Assembly: GCA_902560075.1 (NCBI GenBank)
Contig: CACEKE010000001.1
Span: 1-64,000, forward strand
DNA length: 64,000 nt
Direction of reading: 5' to 3'
From: an uncultured Pelagibacteraceae bacterium
GTDB taxonomy: Bacteria; Pseudomonadota; Alphaproteobacteria; Pelagibacterales; Pelagibacteraceae
Below, in pieces: positions 8,671-18,402 of this stretch. A model generated the notes under the pieces. The model had not been told where the DNA came from and ran no database searches. It worked only from the letters and a program-made list of their open reading frames with translations. A program made the position numbers and the translations under genes. How positions within the stretch are numbered: position 1 is the stretch's first letter; each line of letters starts with the position of its first letter.

Positions 8671-9630
8671 TTAAAAAATATGCCTATAACCTTTGAAATT
8701 AGTCATTTTAAGGGGTCTTCCATCTTTTAATAAAATATTTCCTGAATTATTTTTAATTATTTGGCCAATTATGGTTATCTTTTGATTCAATTTTTTTGCA
8801 TACTTTTTTATCTTTTTTCTATCTTTTTTTAATGCAGTGAAAATAACCTGGTAATCATCTCCATTAAATAAATTTTTTTGTATTTTGAAGTTATTTTTCT
8901 TAATAATAGATCTAAACTCCTTCGATACAGGTATTAGGTCTATATTAATTTTATATTTATATTTCTGCTTATTTATCATATTTCGTAAATCTTCAATAAG
9001 TCCATCAGATATATCAACCGAAGAGTTGGCAAACTTTTTCAACAATTCACAGATTTTTATTGGGATATCAGGCAAATAATATTTTTTTAAAAAAAAATTT
9101 TTTTCATATAATGAAAACTTTTTAATTTTTTTTTTTATAAATTTAAGACCTAAATAACTGTCACCTATATTTCCAGAAATATATATATCGTCATTAAACT
9201 TTACGTGATTTCTTTTAATTATTTTAGATGAATATCCTAGTGAGATAATTGTGAATGATAAAAAATTTCCGTTTGTTGAGTCTCCACCTGATATTTTTAT
9301 TTTGTATTTTTTTTGTTCCTCTCTAAGAGAATTAATTATTTTTAAAATATTACTCCTGTTCAATGATTTTTTTGGTGAAGTAAAAGATATAAAATAATAT
9401 TTAGGCTTAACACCTTTGCAAATCAAATCTGATATGGATGAACGAATAATTTTTTTAATTAATAAACTTAATTTAGGTGATTTTGAAAAATGGATGCCTT
9501 CATTATAAGTATCTACTGATATAGCAATTTGTTTTTTTTTATCAAAAAAAATATCATCATTTAATTGTAATGCTGAAGGATTATTTTTTGCTAATTTACC
9601 TAAATAGTTAATTAAATTTTTTTCGTCCAT
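8671..9630 (-). CDS. thiL: Thiamine-monophosphate kinase
   Basis: The 319-residue protein has the ThiL/PurM-like layout: an N-terminal QLNDDIFF metal-binding acidic segment (22-29), ISVDTYNEGIHF (37-48), a glycine-rich GGDSTNG (114-120), and VDISDGLIEDL (about 204-214). ThiL phosphorylates thiamine monophosphate to the diphosphate cofactor. The gene overlaps nusB by one base and is the last of the riboflavin-nusB-thiL run. The protein is diverged and Lys-rich, but the order and number of motifs fit well. Confidence 0.92.
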   Translation of the reverse strand: MDEKNLINYLGKLAKNNPSALQLNDDIFFDKKKQIAISVDTYNEGIHFSKSPKLSLLIKKIIRSSISDLICKGVKPKYYFISFTSPKKSLNRSNILKIINSLREEQKKYKIKISGGDSTNGNFLSFTIISLGYSSKIIKRNHVKFNDDIYISGNIGDSYLGLKFIKKKIKKFSLYEKNFFLKKYYLPDIPIKICELLKKFANSSVDISDGLIEDLRNMINKQKYKYKINIDLIPVSKEFRSIIKKNNFKIQKNLFNGDDYQVIFTALKKDRKKIKKYAKKLNQKITIIGQIIKNNSGNILLKDGRPLKMTNFKGYRHIF

Positions 9631-10019
9631 TAACTTCTGATTTTTTTTGAGAGCTTATCTAAAACAGCATTTAAAAATTTTGTTTGTGATAAATCTATAA
9701 AAAAATTTGATGCATTTAGATATTCTTTTATAATTATATTTGAAGATGTCGTTGGTTTATATAATAATTCAAATATTGCACTTCTTAATATTACTTCAAA
9801 AACTTTGTTTATTCGTCTTAAATCTATATCTTCCTTAAGATGCAGATTGATCTCGTTATTGATAACTTCATTTCTCTCTAGTGTTCCGTTAACAATATCC
9901 TTAATGAATTTTTTATATCTATGTTTAGGAAAATTTAAATCTAAATCATTATTTATTAATTTACTGTATATTTTTTGAATTATAATTACTCTTGGGTTGT
10001 TTTTTCCATTATATTTCAT
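9630..10019 (-). CDS. nusB: Transcription antitermination factor NusB
   Basis: The 129-residue, all-helical protein matches NusB by its C-terminal part: LRRINKVFEVILRSAIFELLY (72-92), IIKEYLNASNFF (about 100-111) and FLNAVLDKLSKKI (115-127). NusB binds boxA RNA with S10 and promotes rRNA operon antitermination. Its position directly after ribH is the widespread proteobacterial order. The stop and the start of thiL share one base. Confidence 0.93.
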   Translation of the reverse strand: MKYNGKNNPRVIIIQKIYSKLINNDLDLNFPKHRYKKFIKDIVNGTLERNEVINNEINLHLKEDIDLRRINKVFEVILRSAIFELLYKPTTSSNIIIKEYLNASNFFIDLSQTKFLNAVLDKLSKKIRS

Positions 10020-10028
10020 TTTAGAATA

Positions 10029-10415
10029 CTATTGAGATAATACTGAAAGCATTGCATTTGCAGCTTCAGCACCTTTTTTACTACGTGCAATTGCCTGTTT
10101 TTTATTTAAACATGTAATTATACCATTGCCTATAGGTTTTTTATTTTTGACTGACATTTTTAGAATGTTATCTGTTACAGAGCTTGATATGAATTCGAAG
10201 TGAGGTGTTTGACCCTTTATCACACAACCTAAAGCAATAAATCCGTCATATTTTCTCAAATTTTTTGAGATTGTAATTGGAATTTCAAATACGCCAGGAA
10301 CATAAATAATCTTAAAAGATAATTTGTTTTTTATGAGTCTTAATGCACTTTGTAAAAGATTATTTGATATATTATCATAATAATTAGCAACAACTATTAA
10401 GCATTTTTTATTCAT
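10029..10415 (-). CDS. ribH: 6,7-dimethyl-8-ribityllumazine synthase
   Basis: The 128-residue protein contains VPGVFEIP (39-46), ALGCVIKGQTPHFEFISSSV (61-80, including the catalytic His of PHFE) and a C-terminal KGAEAANAML segment, the lumazine synthase landmarks. It condenses the butanone phosphate made by RibB with the ribitylamino-uracil made by RibD to form lumazine. At 128 residues it is shorter than the usual 150 or so, with an abbreviated C-terminus. It overlaps the ribB gene by four bases (ATGA-type junction). Confidence 0.95.
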   Translation of the reverse strand: MNKKCLIVVANYYDNISNNLLQSALRLIKNKLSFKIIYVPGVFEIPITISKNLRKYDGFIALGCVIKGQTPHFEFISSSVTDNILKMSVKNKKPIGNGIITCLNKKQAIARSKKGAEAANAMLSVLSQ

Positions 10416-11515
10416 TTTAAAATTTCCTGTTTTACAATTTTTATATTATATCCATCTAATCCAATAACTTTTTTTGGTGAACTAGTTATAAGTATCATTT
10501 TTTTAATTTTCAAATCTTTAATTATTTGAGCACCAATTCCGTAGTTTCTAATTAAATTATCTTTTGTTTTATTCTTTATAATTTTATCTTTGTAGTCCTT
10601 TAAAGTTTCAGTCACAGACTTTAAATTAGTATCATTAATAAAAACTAATACACAATTATTAAATTTTTTAAAATAATTTAATGTTTTGTTAAATGAATTT
10701 GAAAGTTTTTGGTTAATTAAATAATTTTTAATTACATTTGAAGAAATTACTCTTACGCGAGGTACAACTTTGTTTTTAATTTGTCCTTTAAGAAGTACAA
10801 AATGTTCAGAGCCATCAAGCAGATTTTCATAGATTTTAATTTTATATTTAATATTTTTTAAATTTATTTCAGAATTTTTTTTTAATTTAACAAGTTTTTC
10901 GCTTTTTAATCTAAAAGCGATTAAATCCTCTATTTTACCGATTTTAAGATTATGTTTTGATGCAAAATTAATTAAACTTTGTCCTTTAGCCATAGTTCCA
11001 TCATCATTCAAAATTTCACATATTACAGCTGAACTCTTTTTTTTTGCTAATTTTGATATATCGATAGATGCTTCTGTGTGTCCAGCTCTAACCAAAACAC
11101 CTCCATCACGTGCAATTATAGGAAACACATGACCAGGAGAAACTATTTCTTTTTTTTTAACATTTGCTTTTGTTGCTATTTTAATAGTTCTAGATCTATC
11201 TTGAGCTGATATCCCAGTTGTTATTCCACTTTTAGCCTCTATAGATACTGTGAAAGCTGTTTGGTGTCTCGATTTGTTTACCGGAGACATATAATTCAAA
11301 TTTAATTTTTTTGCCTGTGATGAATTTATGGCTAAACAAATAAGTCCTCTTCCATATTTAGCCATGAAATTAATTTTTTTAGGAGTTACATCAGATGCAC
11401 AAAATACTAAATCTCCCTCGTTTTCCCTATTTTCATCATCTACCAATATATACATGCCACCATTTCTAGCAGTTTTTATAATTTCCCTTATTTTACTAAA
11501 TTTTTTTTTTGGCAT
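10412..11515 (-). CDS. ribB: 3,4-dihydroxy-2-butanone-4-phosphate synthase with degenerate GTP cyclohydrolase II-like tail
   Basis: Residues 1-200 are an intact RibB domain: VDDENRENEGDLVF (25-38), SPGHVFPIIARDGGVLVRAGHTEAS (about 127-151). It converts ribulose-5-phosphate to the butanone phosphate used by RibH. Residues 205-367 align in layout with GTP cyclohydrolase II (start VPRVRVISS; end NYGIGAQIIKDL and IVKQ), but the zinc-binding cysteines and the GDxxxSxRCDCG motif are missing. This matches the RibBX-type proteins known from Shewanella and alphaproteobacteria, in which the second domain has lost cyclohydrolase activity. A separate RibA would then be needed elsewhere in the genome. Confidence 0.93.
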   Translation of the reverse strand: MPKKKFSKIREIIKTARNGGMYILVDDENRENEGDLVFCASDVTPKKINFMAKYGRGLICLAINSSQAKKLNLNYMSPVNKSRHQTAFTVSIEAKSGITTGISAQDRSRTIKIATKANVKKKEIVSPGHVFPIIARDGGVLVRAGHTEASIDISKLAKKKSSAVICEILNDDGTMAKGQSLINFASKHNLKIGKIEDLIAFRLKSEKLVKLKKNSEINLKNIKYKIKIYENLLDGSEHFVLLKGQIKNKVVPRVRVISSNVIKNYLINQKLSNSFNKTLNYFKKFNNCVLVFINDTNLKSVTETLKDYKDKIIKNKTKDNLIRNYGIGAQIIKDLKIKKMILITSSPKKVIGLDGYNIKIVKQEILK

Positions 11516-12098
11516 TTAAAAATTTTTTTACATATTTAGAAAGAATGTCAATTTCAATATTTACAAAATCATTTATTTTTAAATTAGATAAGTTTGTAAG
11601 TTTTAGAGTATGAGGTATTACCCAGATTTTAAAAGTATTTTTATGAATATTTGATATGGTAAGAGATATACCATTAATTAAAATTGATGCTTTCTCAACT
11701 AGATAGATTTCAAATTTATTCATAATCTTGAAAGTAAAAATTAATGCTTTATCTGATTTTTTTATATTCATTAATTTAGCTGTTGTATCAACATGGCCTT
11801 GACATATATGCCCAGAAATATCTTGTCCTTTTCTTAAGGGCTGTTCTAAATTAATTTTATCACCAATCCTAATAGTATTAAACTTTGATCTAATTAAGGT
11901 TTCATTTGAAAGGAAAAATTCTAGTATATTTTTTTTCTTTGAAATTAAAGTTAAACATACACCATCGCATGATATAGACATTCCTATAGTTTTTTTTTTA
12001 TATAATTTCAAATTTGACTTAAGAAATAAATTTATACCTTTGGATCTTTTATCTATTCTTATAACTTTTCCTACGTTGTATATAATTCCATTAAACAT
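11496..12098 (-). CDS. ribE: Riboflavin synthase alpha chain
   Basis: The 200-residue protein begins [12 protein letters not shown], like the MFTGIIxxxG start of riboflavin synthase, and shows the internal duplication of lumazine-binding domains: SCDGVCLTL near 43-51 and LINGISLTI near 140-148. GHICQGHVDTTAKL near 96-109 marks the domain junction. The enzyme dismutates two lumazines into riboflavin. It overlaps the following ribB by 20 bases and abuts ribD by one base. Confidence 0.95.
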   Translation of the reverse strand: MFNGIIYNVGKVIRIDKRSKGINLFLKSNLKLYKKKTIGMSISCDGVCLTLISKKKNILEFFLSNETLIRSKFNTIRIGDKINLEQPLRKGQDISGHICQGHVDTTAKLMNIKKSDKALIFTFKIMNKFEIYLVEKASILINGISLTISNIHKNTFKIWVIPHTLKLTNLSNLKINDFVNIEIDILSKYVKKFLNAKKKI

Positions 12099-13189
12099 TA
12101 GAAATATTTTATAATTTTATCTTTGCCAAGATAAGTGTTAATTGTTTCTTTATTCGAAAAAGTATTTAAAATACGATTTTTAAATTTGAATTTAGTAAAT
12201 CTTTTTTTATTATTTATATTGTTCCCAGATTTAAGCAAAAAAAACTCATTAAAAAGCTTTTTTAGCATAAAATAGTTGGTTAATTCTATTCCTCCCTCAA
12301 CTAATAAATAATATACATTTAATTTTTTAATTTTTTTTAATACATGGATTAAATCTAAATTGTTATTTTGAATCAAATTTATATAAATAAGTTTTATTCC
12401 CATTTTTTTTAATTTTTTTATTTTAGAATTACTTTTATTGTAAAAAATATAAGTTTTAATTTTTTTTGAGTTTTTCACTATTTTAGATTTAAGACTTATA
12501 TCTAAATTTTTATCTAAAACAAATCTTGTAGGAGAATATTTAAGTAGTCCATTTAGCCTACAATTTAATTGTGGATTATCAGAATTTACAGTTTTACTTG
12601 AAACTAATATTCCCTGATTTTTATATCTTAATAAATGGGAGAAATTCAAGCTATGTGGATTAGAAATATATTTTCTATTAGTTTTGATATAATAATCTTT
12701 AGTACAAGCAATTTTTCCTGTGATAAAAGGGTATTCTTGCTTTTTTAAAAAAAAGTATGACTTGTAAAGATTCAAAATTTTTTTTATCTGTAAATTTTTT
12801 TTTACTTTTATGTTAAAATTATTAAGAATTTTTGTTGTTTTTCCTGAAGTTCTAATATCTACATCTTTTACTCCAAAAAAAACTTTACCAATTTTATTTT
12901 TTATTATTTGTTTTGTACATGGGGGAGTTCTTCCGTAATGATTACATGGCTCTAAAGTTACATACATTGATGATCCTCTTAAATCCTCTTTTTTTGCACT
13001 TTTTATGGCTACAGTTTCAGCATGAGGGGTGCCACCTATACCAGTCTGTCCAACTGAAATAATTTGACTTTTATTAACAATGACACATCCAACTGAAGGG
13101 TTACTGCCCGTAAGACCAACTCTGTCTTCAGCAAGAGATATTGCTAAATCCATAAATTTTTTATCAGACTTACTTATTTTTAATGACAT
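12098..13189 (-). CDS. ribD: Bifunctional riboflavin deaminase/reductase RibD
   Basis: The 363-residue protein has an N-terminal zinc deaminase domain with [11 protein letters not shown] (52-62, catalytic HAE) and [16 protein letters not shown] (77-92, zinc cysteines), followed from about residue 150 by a reductase domain with [16 protein letters not shown] and a [13 protein letters not shown] segment. It carries out two successive steps from the pyrimidine product of GTP cyclohydrolase II. The C-terminal half is strongly diverged but keeps the VEGG motif. It overlaps nrdR by 20 bases. Confidence 0.95.
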   Translation of the reverse strand: MSLKISKSDKKFMDLAISLAEDRVGLTGSNPSVGCVIVNKSQIISVGQTGIGGTPHAETVAIKSAKKEDLRGSSMYVTLEPCNHYGRTPPCTKQIIKNKIGKVFFGVKDVDIRTSGKTTKILNNFNIKVKKNLQIKKILNLYKSYFFLKKQEYPFITGKIACTKDYYIKTNRKYISNPHSLNFSHLLRYKNQGILVSSKTVNSDNPQLNCRLNGLLKYSPTRFVLDKNLDISLKSKIVKNSKKIKTYIFYNKSNSKIKKLKKMGIKLIYINLIQNNNLDLIHVLKKIKKLNVYYLLVEGGIELTNYFMLKKLFNEFFLLKSGNNINNKKRFTKFKFKNRILNTFSNKETINTYLGKDKIIKYF

Positions 13190-13628
13190 TTATTTTGTCT
13201 ACAAATTGGACAAAATCTTTTTCTTCTCTGAAATTTCTATAAACAGATGCAAATCTCACATAAGCCACTGGATCCAGCTCTTTTAAACCGTCCATTACAA
13301 TAGTGCCTATAGTATTAGAGGATATTTCGCTTTGTCCTAGTTCTTCTAAGGATCTAGATATATTTGTTATAAATTTTTCGACTGTGTCTGTATCAATGGG
13401 TCTTTTTTTTAAAGCAATATAAATTGATTTTGATAATTTATCTCTGTCAAATGGAGATTTTCTTCCATTTTTTTTTACAACTACTAATTCTCTAAATTGA
13501 ACTCTTTCAAATGTTGTAAATCTTTCACCACATATGCAAAGTCTTCTTCTTCTTATAGAAGTTCCATCCTCTGTAGGTCTAGAGTCCACAACAGATGTTT
13601 CGCCTTTTTTACAGAACGGACAAATCAT
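13170..13628 (-). CDS. nrdR: Transcriptional repressor NrdR
   Basis: The 152-residue protein begins [11 protein letters not shown] and carries [18 protein letters not shown] (27-44), the zinc ribbon of NrdR, followed by an ATP-cone domain ([17 protein letters not shown], 50-66) and [15 protein letters not shown] (119-133). NrdR senses ATP/dATP and represses ribonucleotide reductase genes. The glyA-nrdR-ribD order is the standard alphaproteobacterial arrangement. Full length for the family. Confidence 0.98.
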   Translation of the reverse strand: MICPFCKKGETSVVDSRPTEDGTSIRRRRLCICGERFTTFERVQFRELVVVKKNGRKSPFDRDKLSKSIYIALKKRPIDTDTVEKFITNISRSLEELGQSEISSNTIGTIVMDGLKELDPVAYVRFASVYRNFREEKDFVQFVDKINVIKNK

Positions 13629-13643
13629 TAACTAGATTTATAT

Positions 13644-14954
13644 TTATCTTAGGTGTTTGTAAATCGGGAATTTAGAGCAGAGTTCAATTACTTCTTTTCT
13701 AACCTCTGCTTCAATAGCACTATTATCTTCGGGATTCTTAGATAATCCATGTATTGTCTTTGTAATTAATTCACCAACTTTTTCAAATTCTTTTAGCCCA
13801 AATCCTCTTGTAGTAGCTGCTTGAGATCCTAATCTTATACCTGAAGTTATCATCGGGCTTTCCGTATCAAAAGGAATACCATTTTTATTACATGTTATGT
13901 TTGCTCTTGATAAACTATCAGATGCAATATTTCCTTTTACACCGAAAGGTCTTAAATCAACTAACATTAAGTGGGTATCGGTGCCACCTGAGTATATTTT
14001 AAAACCATTATTTTTAAGAGTTTCGGCAAGCATCTTAGCATTTGCTAAAACTGTACCGATATATTCTCTAAACTCAGGTTTTAATGCCTCCAAAAAACCT
14101 ACAGCTTTAGCTGCTATTATGTGCATTAATGGACCACCTTGGTATCCAGGAAAAACTGCAGAATTAAACTTTTTTGCTAAATCTTCTTTATTAGTTAAAA
14201 TTATTCCACCCCTAGCACTTCTAAAAACTTTATGAGTGGTTGAGGTAACTACGTCCGCATAATCACATGGATTTGGATATCCTTTACCAGCGACCAATCC
14301 AGAAAAATGCGCCATATCAACCATAAAGAAAGCACCGACTTTATCTGCTATTTCTCTAAATTTTTTAAAATCTATAATTCTAGAATAAGCACTACCACCT
14401 GCAATTAACATTTTTGGTTTATGTTCTAATGCTAGTTTTTCAATTTCATCATAATTTAACAATTCTGTTTCTTTATCAACTTCATAAGCTATTGCATTAA
14501 ACCATTTACCAGATACTGCTGCTTTTGAACCATGTGTTAAATGTCCGCCTGAATTTAAACTCAGTCCCATAATTGTATCACCTGGTTTAAGAAGTGCTAA
14601 AAAGACTGCACCATTAGCTTGAGCACCTGAGTGCGGCTGTGCATTTGCAAACTTGCAATTAAATAATTTTTTTAGTCTATCTATTGCTAAACTCTCGGCT
14701 ACATCTACATGTTCACATCCATTGTAGTATCTTTTACCTGGATACCCTTCAGCATATTTGTTTGTTAGCACAGATCCCTGTGCCTCCAAAACTGCTTGCG
14801 AAACTATGTTTTCAGAAGCAATAAGCTCTATATGATTTTGTTGTCTAATTAGTTCATCATCTATAGCTTTAGATATTTCTGGATCGATCTCAGATAGTTT
14901 TTTTTCAAAAAAATTTTGATATTCAGGATTTAAATATTTACCTTCACTAGACAT
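13644..14954 (-). CDS. glyA: Serine hydroxymethyltransferase
   Basis: The 436-residue protein has [17 protein letters not shown] (66-82), HSGAQAN (about 108-114) and the PLP-lysine motif [15 protein letters not shown] (about 235-249). It interconverts serine and glycine with tetrahydrofolate one-carbon units. In this genome it can use glycine and methylene-tetrahydrofolate produced by the sarcosine oxidase at 26816-31914. No riboswitch space exists upstream, because rpiB ends at nearly the same point (the next gene starts 2 bases away), so it is probably transcribed with rpiB. Confidence 0.98.
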   Translation of the reverse strand: MSSEGKYLNPEYQNFFEKKLSEIDPEISKAIDDELIRQQNHIELIASENIVSQAVLEAQGSVLTNKYAEGYPGKRYYNGCEHVDVAESLAIDRLKKLFNCKFANAQPHSGAQANGAVFLALLKPGDTIMGLSLNSGGHLTHGSKAAVSGKWFNAIAYEVDKETELLNYDEIEKLALEHKPKMLIAGGSAYSRIIDFKKFREIADKVGAFFMVDMAHFSGLVAGKGYPNPCDYADVVTSTTHKVFRSARGGIILTNKEDLAKKFNSAVFPGYQGGPLMHIIAAKAVGFLEALKPEFREYIGTVLANAKMLAETLKNNGFKIYSGGTDTHLMLVDLRPFGVKGNIASDSLSRANITCNKNGIPFDTESPMITSGIRLGSQAATTRGFGLKEFEKVGELITKTIHGLSKNPEDNSAIEAEVRKEVIELCSKFPIYKHLR

Positions 14955-14955
14955 T

Positions 14956-15381
14956 TTAAATTCTCCTTATTCTACTAAGGTGTCTTCCACCCTCAAAGTT
15001 AGTATTTAAAAAAAGATTTACGAAACTACAAGCCTTTTTTTTACTTAATAATCTTGACCCCAATGTAATGACATTTGCATCATTATGCAATCTAGATAAT
15101 TTAGTAGATTTAGTATTAAAACACTGTGCAGCCCTTATATTCTTATGTTTATTTGCAGTTATGCACATGCCTGTGCCAGATCCACACACCAGTATTCCAA
15201 AGTTTTTTTTACTTGTTTTTACCTTTTTAGCTAATTTGTGGGCATAAATTGGATAATCAACCTTTTTGTTGGATGAGGGTCCCAAATCAAAACAAATTAT
15301 TTTTTTTGTTTTTAAGTATTTTTTTATTTGTTCTTTTAATTTATATCCGGCGTGGTCAGATGAAATGAAAATTTTTTTCAA
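14956..15381 (-). CDS. rpiB: Ribose-5-phosphate isomerase B
   Basis: The 141-residue protein starts [14 protein letters not shown] and contains [25 protein letters not shown] (about 62-86, with the catalytic Cys) and a [12 protein letters not shown] segment near 96-107, all RpiB markers. It interconverts ribose- and ribulose-5-phosphate, the latter being the RibB substrate. It ends one base before glyA and starts one base after the hydroxylase gene ends, so the three are probably one transcript. Confidence 0.96.
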   Translation of the reverse strand: MKKIFISSDHAGYKLKEQIKKYLKTKKIICFDLGPSSNKKVDYPIYAHKLAKKVKTSKKNFGILVCGSGTGMCITANKHKNIRAAQCFNTKSTKLSRLHNDANVITLGSRLLSKKKACSFVNLFLNTNFEGGRHLSRIRRI

Positions 15382-15382
15382 A

Positions 15383-16006
15383 TTAATTAAAATTATAATC
15401 TAAAACGCAAGCAACTAGGTGAACTCTATTTTCTTCTCCACCATTAAATGCATTGTGATATTTAACGTTGTTTGTTACCCAAACGCTTCCATCAGCAGGC
15501 ATATGTTGTGCTGAATTATCTATAACCATTAAACAACCAGGGTTAGTAATGATAGGAATATGAAGTCTTGGCTCTGGATCTCTGTGCCAACTCAATGTAG
15601 ATCTTGGTTCTTTTAATAACAACCTTACCCTACCCAACTTGTAATGTTTCTTAAGCTCATCAAATACTTCTTTAAAATAAGTGTGCTCAAAATCTTTTAT
15701 AAATTCGGAATATTTACTTTCATCAATTTTTACATCTCGTGAAACCTCGACACCTGTAGAGTCTGGCTTTGTCCAATAAACACCTCTTGCCTTATTACCT
15801 TTTATCGAGTCTGGATCACCAGGTATTTGTGTTAAGGGTATAGCAGCGAAATGAGGTATGCCTAAACTAGTGTCAAAACCTCGAATTTTTAACACCTCAT
15901 TCAAAGCATTCTTTAACTTATTTAAGTCAAAATTTAATTTTTGTTTTTGAAAATCACCTAAAACTTTTTGGGTTTTAACTTCATTTAATGATGTTACATT
16001 GTTCAT
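15383..16006 (-). CDS. Aspartyl/asparaginyl beta-hydroxylase-like 2-oxoglutarate/Fe(II) protein
   Basis: The 207-residue protein has a double-stranded beta-helix oxygenase pattern: STLSWHRDPEPRLHIPI (about 136-152, with the HxD iron ligands His-Arg-Asp) and KYHNAFNGGEENRVHLVA (about 182-199, distal His and the RxHL 2-oxoglutarate-binding Arg). This fits the Asp/Asn beta-hydroxylase family, which hydroxylates protein side chains or free amino acids. There is no signal peptide, so it is cytoplasmic. The substrate is not predictable. It is the first gene of a probable hydroxylase-rpiB-glyA transcript and is divergent from hemB. Confidence 0.78.
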   Translation of the reverse strand: MNNVTSLNEVKTQKVLGDFQKQKLNFDLNKLKNALNEVLKIRGFDTSLGIPHFAAIPLTQIPGDPDSIKGNKARGVYWTKPDSTGVEVSRDVKIDESKYSEFIKDFEHTYFKEVFDELKKHYKLGRVRLLLKEPRSTLSWHRDPEPRLHIPIITNPGCLMVIDNSAQHMPADGSVWVTNNVKYHNAFNGGEENRVHLVACVLDYNFN

Positions 16007-16076
16007 ATTTAATAAATACTTTATTTATGACTATAATACATATAAATATTGCCGCATATTAAAATATTAATTGAGA

Positions 16077-17066
16077 ATGATTATCACTGGGAAATATCCA
16101 AATTTGAGAATGAGAAGAAACAGACGAACTGATTGGATAAGACGATTGGTTGAGGAAAACAATATCACCTCTAGTGATTTAATATTACCTATTTTTTTAG
16201 TTGAGGGAAAAAATAAAAAACAGGAAATAACAAATATGCCGGGAGTCTATAGATATTCTTTAAATAAGTTACATACGATTCTTGATAAAGCTATTAAATT
16301 AAAAATTCCAACAGTAGCTTTATTCCCTTATACAGAAAAAAAATTAAAGGATGCTAAGGGTTCAGAAGCATTAAATGAAAACAATTTAGTCTGTAGAGCT
16401 ATAAGATACATTAAGAAAAACTATAAAGATCAAATTGGGATAATGTGCGATGTTGCTCTAGATCCATATACAAATCATGGACATGATGGATTATTAAAAA
16501 ATAATAAAATTTTAAACGATGAAACAAATGAAATATTAATAAAACAATCTGTACTACAAGCGTCAATGGGGTGTGATATTATAGCTCCTTCAGATATGAT
16601 GGATGGTAGAATCGGTTTAATTAGAAAAAATCTTGATAAACATAGGTATCAAGATGTTCAGATACTTTCATATGCTGTGAAATATGCTTCAAGTTTTTAT
16701 GGACCATTTAGAAATGCTGTAGGCACAAAAGGAATACTTAAGGGTGACAAAAAAACTTATCAAATGGATTTTAAAAATAAAAATGAGGCCTTAAGAGAAG
16801 TTTCAATAGACATCAAAGAAGGTGCAGATATGGTTATGGTTAAGCCGGGAATGCCTTATCTTGATATTATAAGCCTAATTAAAAAACAGTTCCAAATTCC
16901 AATAATCGCTTATCAAGTATCTGGTGAGTACAGTCTTATTATGAATGGAATAAAAAGAAATATTATCAATGAAAAGGCAATAATTGAGAGCTTAATATCA
17001 TTTAAACGAGCAGGTGCAAATGCAATCGTAACATATTTTGCAGATAGGATATTAAAATATTTATAA
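16077..17066 (+). CDS. hemB: Delta-aminolevulinic acid dehydratase (porphobilinogen synthase)
   Basis: The protein of about 329 residues has RMRRNRRTDWIRRLVEEN near the start, VALDPYTNHGHDG (active-site metal segment), ASMGCDIIAPSDMMDGR (active Lys region) and MVMVKPGMPYLDII (Schiff-base Lys), all HemB motifs. It condenses two aminolevulinates into porphobilinogen in heme synthesis. A TTG two codons upstream (16071) is an alternative start; the ATG at 16077 is preferred because it is the standard codon and loses nothing of the domain. The 3' end overlaps recO by six bases, convergent. Confidence 0.96.
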   Translation: MIITGKYPNLRMRRNRRTDWIRRLVEENNITSSDLILPIFLVEGKNKKQEITNMPGVYRYSLNKLHTILDKAIKLKIPTVALFPYTEKKLKDAKGSEALNENNLVCRAIRYIKKNYKDQIGIMCDVALDPYTNHGHDGLLKNNKILNDETNEILIKQSVLQASMGCDIIAPSDMMDGRIGLIRKNLDKHRYQDVQILSYAVKYASSFYGPFRNAVGTKGILKGDKKTYQMDFKNKNEALREVSIDIKEGADMVMVKPGMPYLDIISLIKKQFQIPIIAYQVSGEYSLIMNGIKRNIINEKAIIESLISFKRAGANAIVTYFADRILKYL

Positions 17067-17741
17067 TTTTCTTACAAGATTTACAAAACTAATTCTTGTT
17101 TCTGGTACAGATAGATTGTTTTGACTCAAAATTGACTTTTCTAAAAAATTACCAATTATATCAATACCAGCTATTAGATCCTCTTTAGAAATGTTTTCTA
17201 TACTATTTTCTACTAAAAAATTAGGAACTTTTTTTTCATCTGAGAGTGAAAAGTATTTATGTGTTCCGTTAAGTTTAATTTTTTTAGTATAATTGCTAAA
17301 ATTCAACTCATACCCTAGATTTTTATATAAATCTAATTCCCAAAATATATATGATGTTAACCAATTCTCTTTTGTAAGAAGTTCAAAAAAGATACTAATT
17401 AATTCAAATATTTTAGCATTTTTTTGATTTTCAACAGTAAGCAATTTTATCAAATTAAAAATATTAACTATACAAGAAAGTTTAATTTGGTCTTCCAAGA
17501 ATATTGGTGTGTTGACCTTATCTATCTCTAATTTAAAGTTACCAATTGAATTTTCATTTTTTGAGGAAAAGTTAATGTGAAAGCAATTTCCAACAAATAA
17601 ATAATTTTTTATTTTTTTTGAGGTTGCACCGAATAATATTCCCTTAACTTTGCCTCTGTCTTGTGTAAAAAGTTCAATAATGGAGGAATTTTCATTATAT
17701 CTATTAGAAGAGATTAAATAACCCTTATCTTGCCAATTCAT
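17061..17741 (-). CDS. recO: DNA repair protein RecO
   Basis: The 226-residue protein opens with WQDKGYLISSNRYNENSSIIELFTQDRGKVKGI, the OB-fold start of RecO, and continues with a helical region typical of the family. RecO loads RecA on SSB-coated DNA in the RecFOR pathway. The zinc-finger cysteines present in many RecO proteins are not seen. It overlaps rnc by 17 bases; era, which usually lies between these two, is absent. The C-terminus is shorter than in many relatives. Confidence 0.92.
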   Translation of the reverse strand: MNWQDKGYLISSNRYNENSSIIELFTQDRGKVKGILFGATSKKIKNYLFVGNCFHINFSSKNENSIGNFKLEIDKVNTPIFLEDQIKLSCIVNIFNLIKLLTVENQKNAKIFELISIFFELLTKENWLTSYIFWELDLYKNLGYELNFSNYTKKIKLNGTHKYFSLSDEKKVPNFLVENSIENISKEDLIAGIDIIGNFLEKSILSQNNLSVPETRISFVNLVRKL

Positions 17742-18402
17742 TTTTAGCGTATGAATTTAAAAATTTTTCTGCTGCATTTTGTTCAGCATTTTTTTTTGAT
17801 GATCCTTCACCATGTACAAATTTGGAGCCTTTTAGTTTAACAGCTACAGTAAAGCTAGGACTGTGTCTGGGTCCTGTGTTAGATATTAGTTTGTAATCAG
17901 GTAATAACTTATATTTTTTAAGTGAAAATTCTTGTAGTTTAGTTTTTGCATCTATTTCTGTATTCTTTGATAATAAGATTAATTTATCCCATTCCTTGAG
18001 AATAAATTTTTCTACAACATTTAACCCTTGATCTAAATAAATTGCACCAATAATTGCCTCAATACAATCTGATATTATTTTTTTTTGTATCAGATCAGAG
18101 CTTTTTTTATTATTTGCTACGAGAATGAAATTTTTTAAATTTAAATTTTTACCAACCTCATAACATTTATTTCTATTAACTAGTGATGCAAACTTTTTGT
18201 CTAAAATACCCTCCTTTTCATCAGGATATATTTCAAGTAACTTTTTTGATATTACTAAGCCCAATACACGATCACCTAAAAATTCTAGTTTTTCATAATT
18301 TGTCTTCGAATTATAGCTTTTATGTGTAATAGCTCTTTTCAATAAACTTTCGTTCTTAAAATTAACATTAAGTATTTTTTGAATATTATCTATTTTTTTC
18401 AT
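17725..18402 (-). CDS. rnc: Ribonuclease III
   Basis: The 225-residue protein contains the nuclease signature YEKLEFLGDRVLGLVIS (about 36-52), the second acidic motif DCIEAIIGAIYLDQG (about 113-127) and a C-terminal double-stranded RNA-binding domain (about 153-220) ending in KKNAEQNAAEKFL. It cuts double-stranded rRNA precursors. It shares one base with lepB, and its neighbours acpS, lepB and recO give the standard order apart from the missing era. Confidence 0.97.
   Translation of the reverse strand: MKKIDNIQKILNVNFKNESLLKRAITHKSYNSKTNYEKLEFLGDRVLGLVISKKLLEIYPDEKEGILDKKFASLVNRNKCYEVGKNLNLKNFILVANNKKSSDLIQKKIISDCIEAIIGAIYLDQGLNVVEKFILKEWDKLILLSKNTEIDAKTKLQEFSLKKYKLLPDYKLISNTGPRHSPSFTVAVKLKGSKFVHGEGSSKKNAEQNAAEKFLNSYAKNELAR

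Noticed and set aside
14940..14960. Glycine riboswitch before glyA
   Set aside because: rpiB ends one base before glyA, leaving no room for a structured leader.
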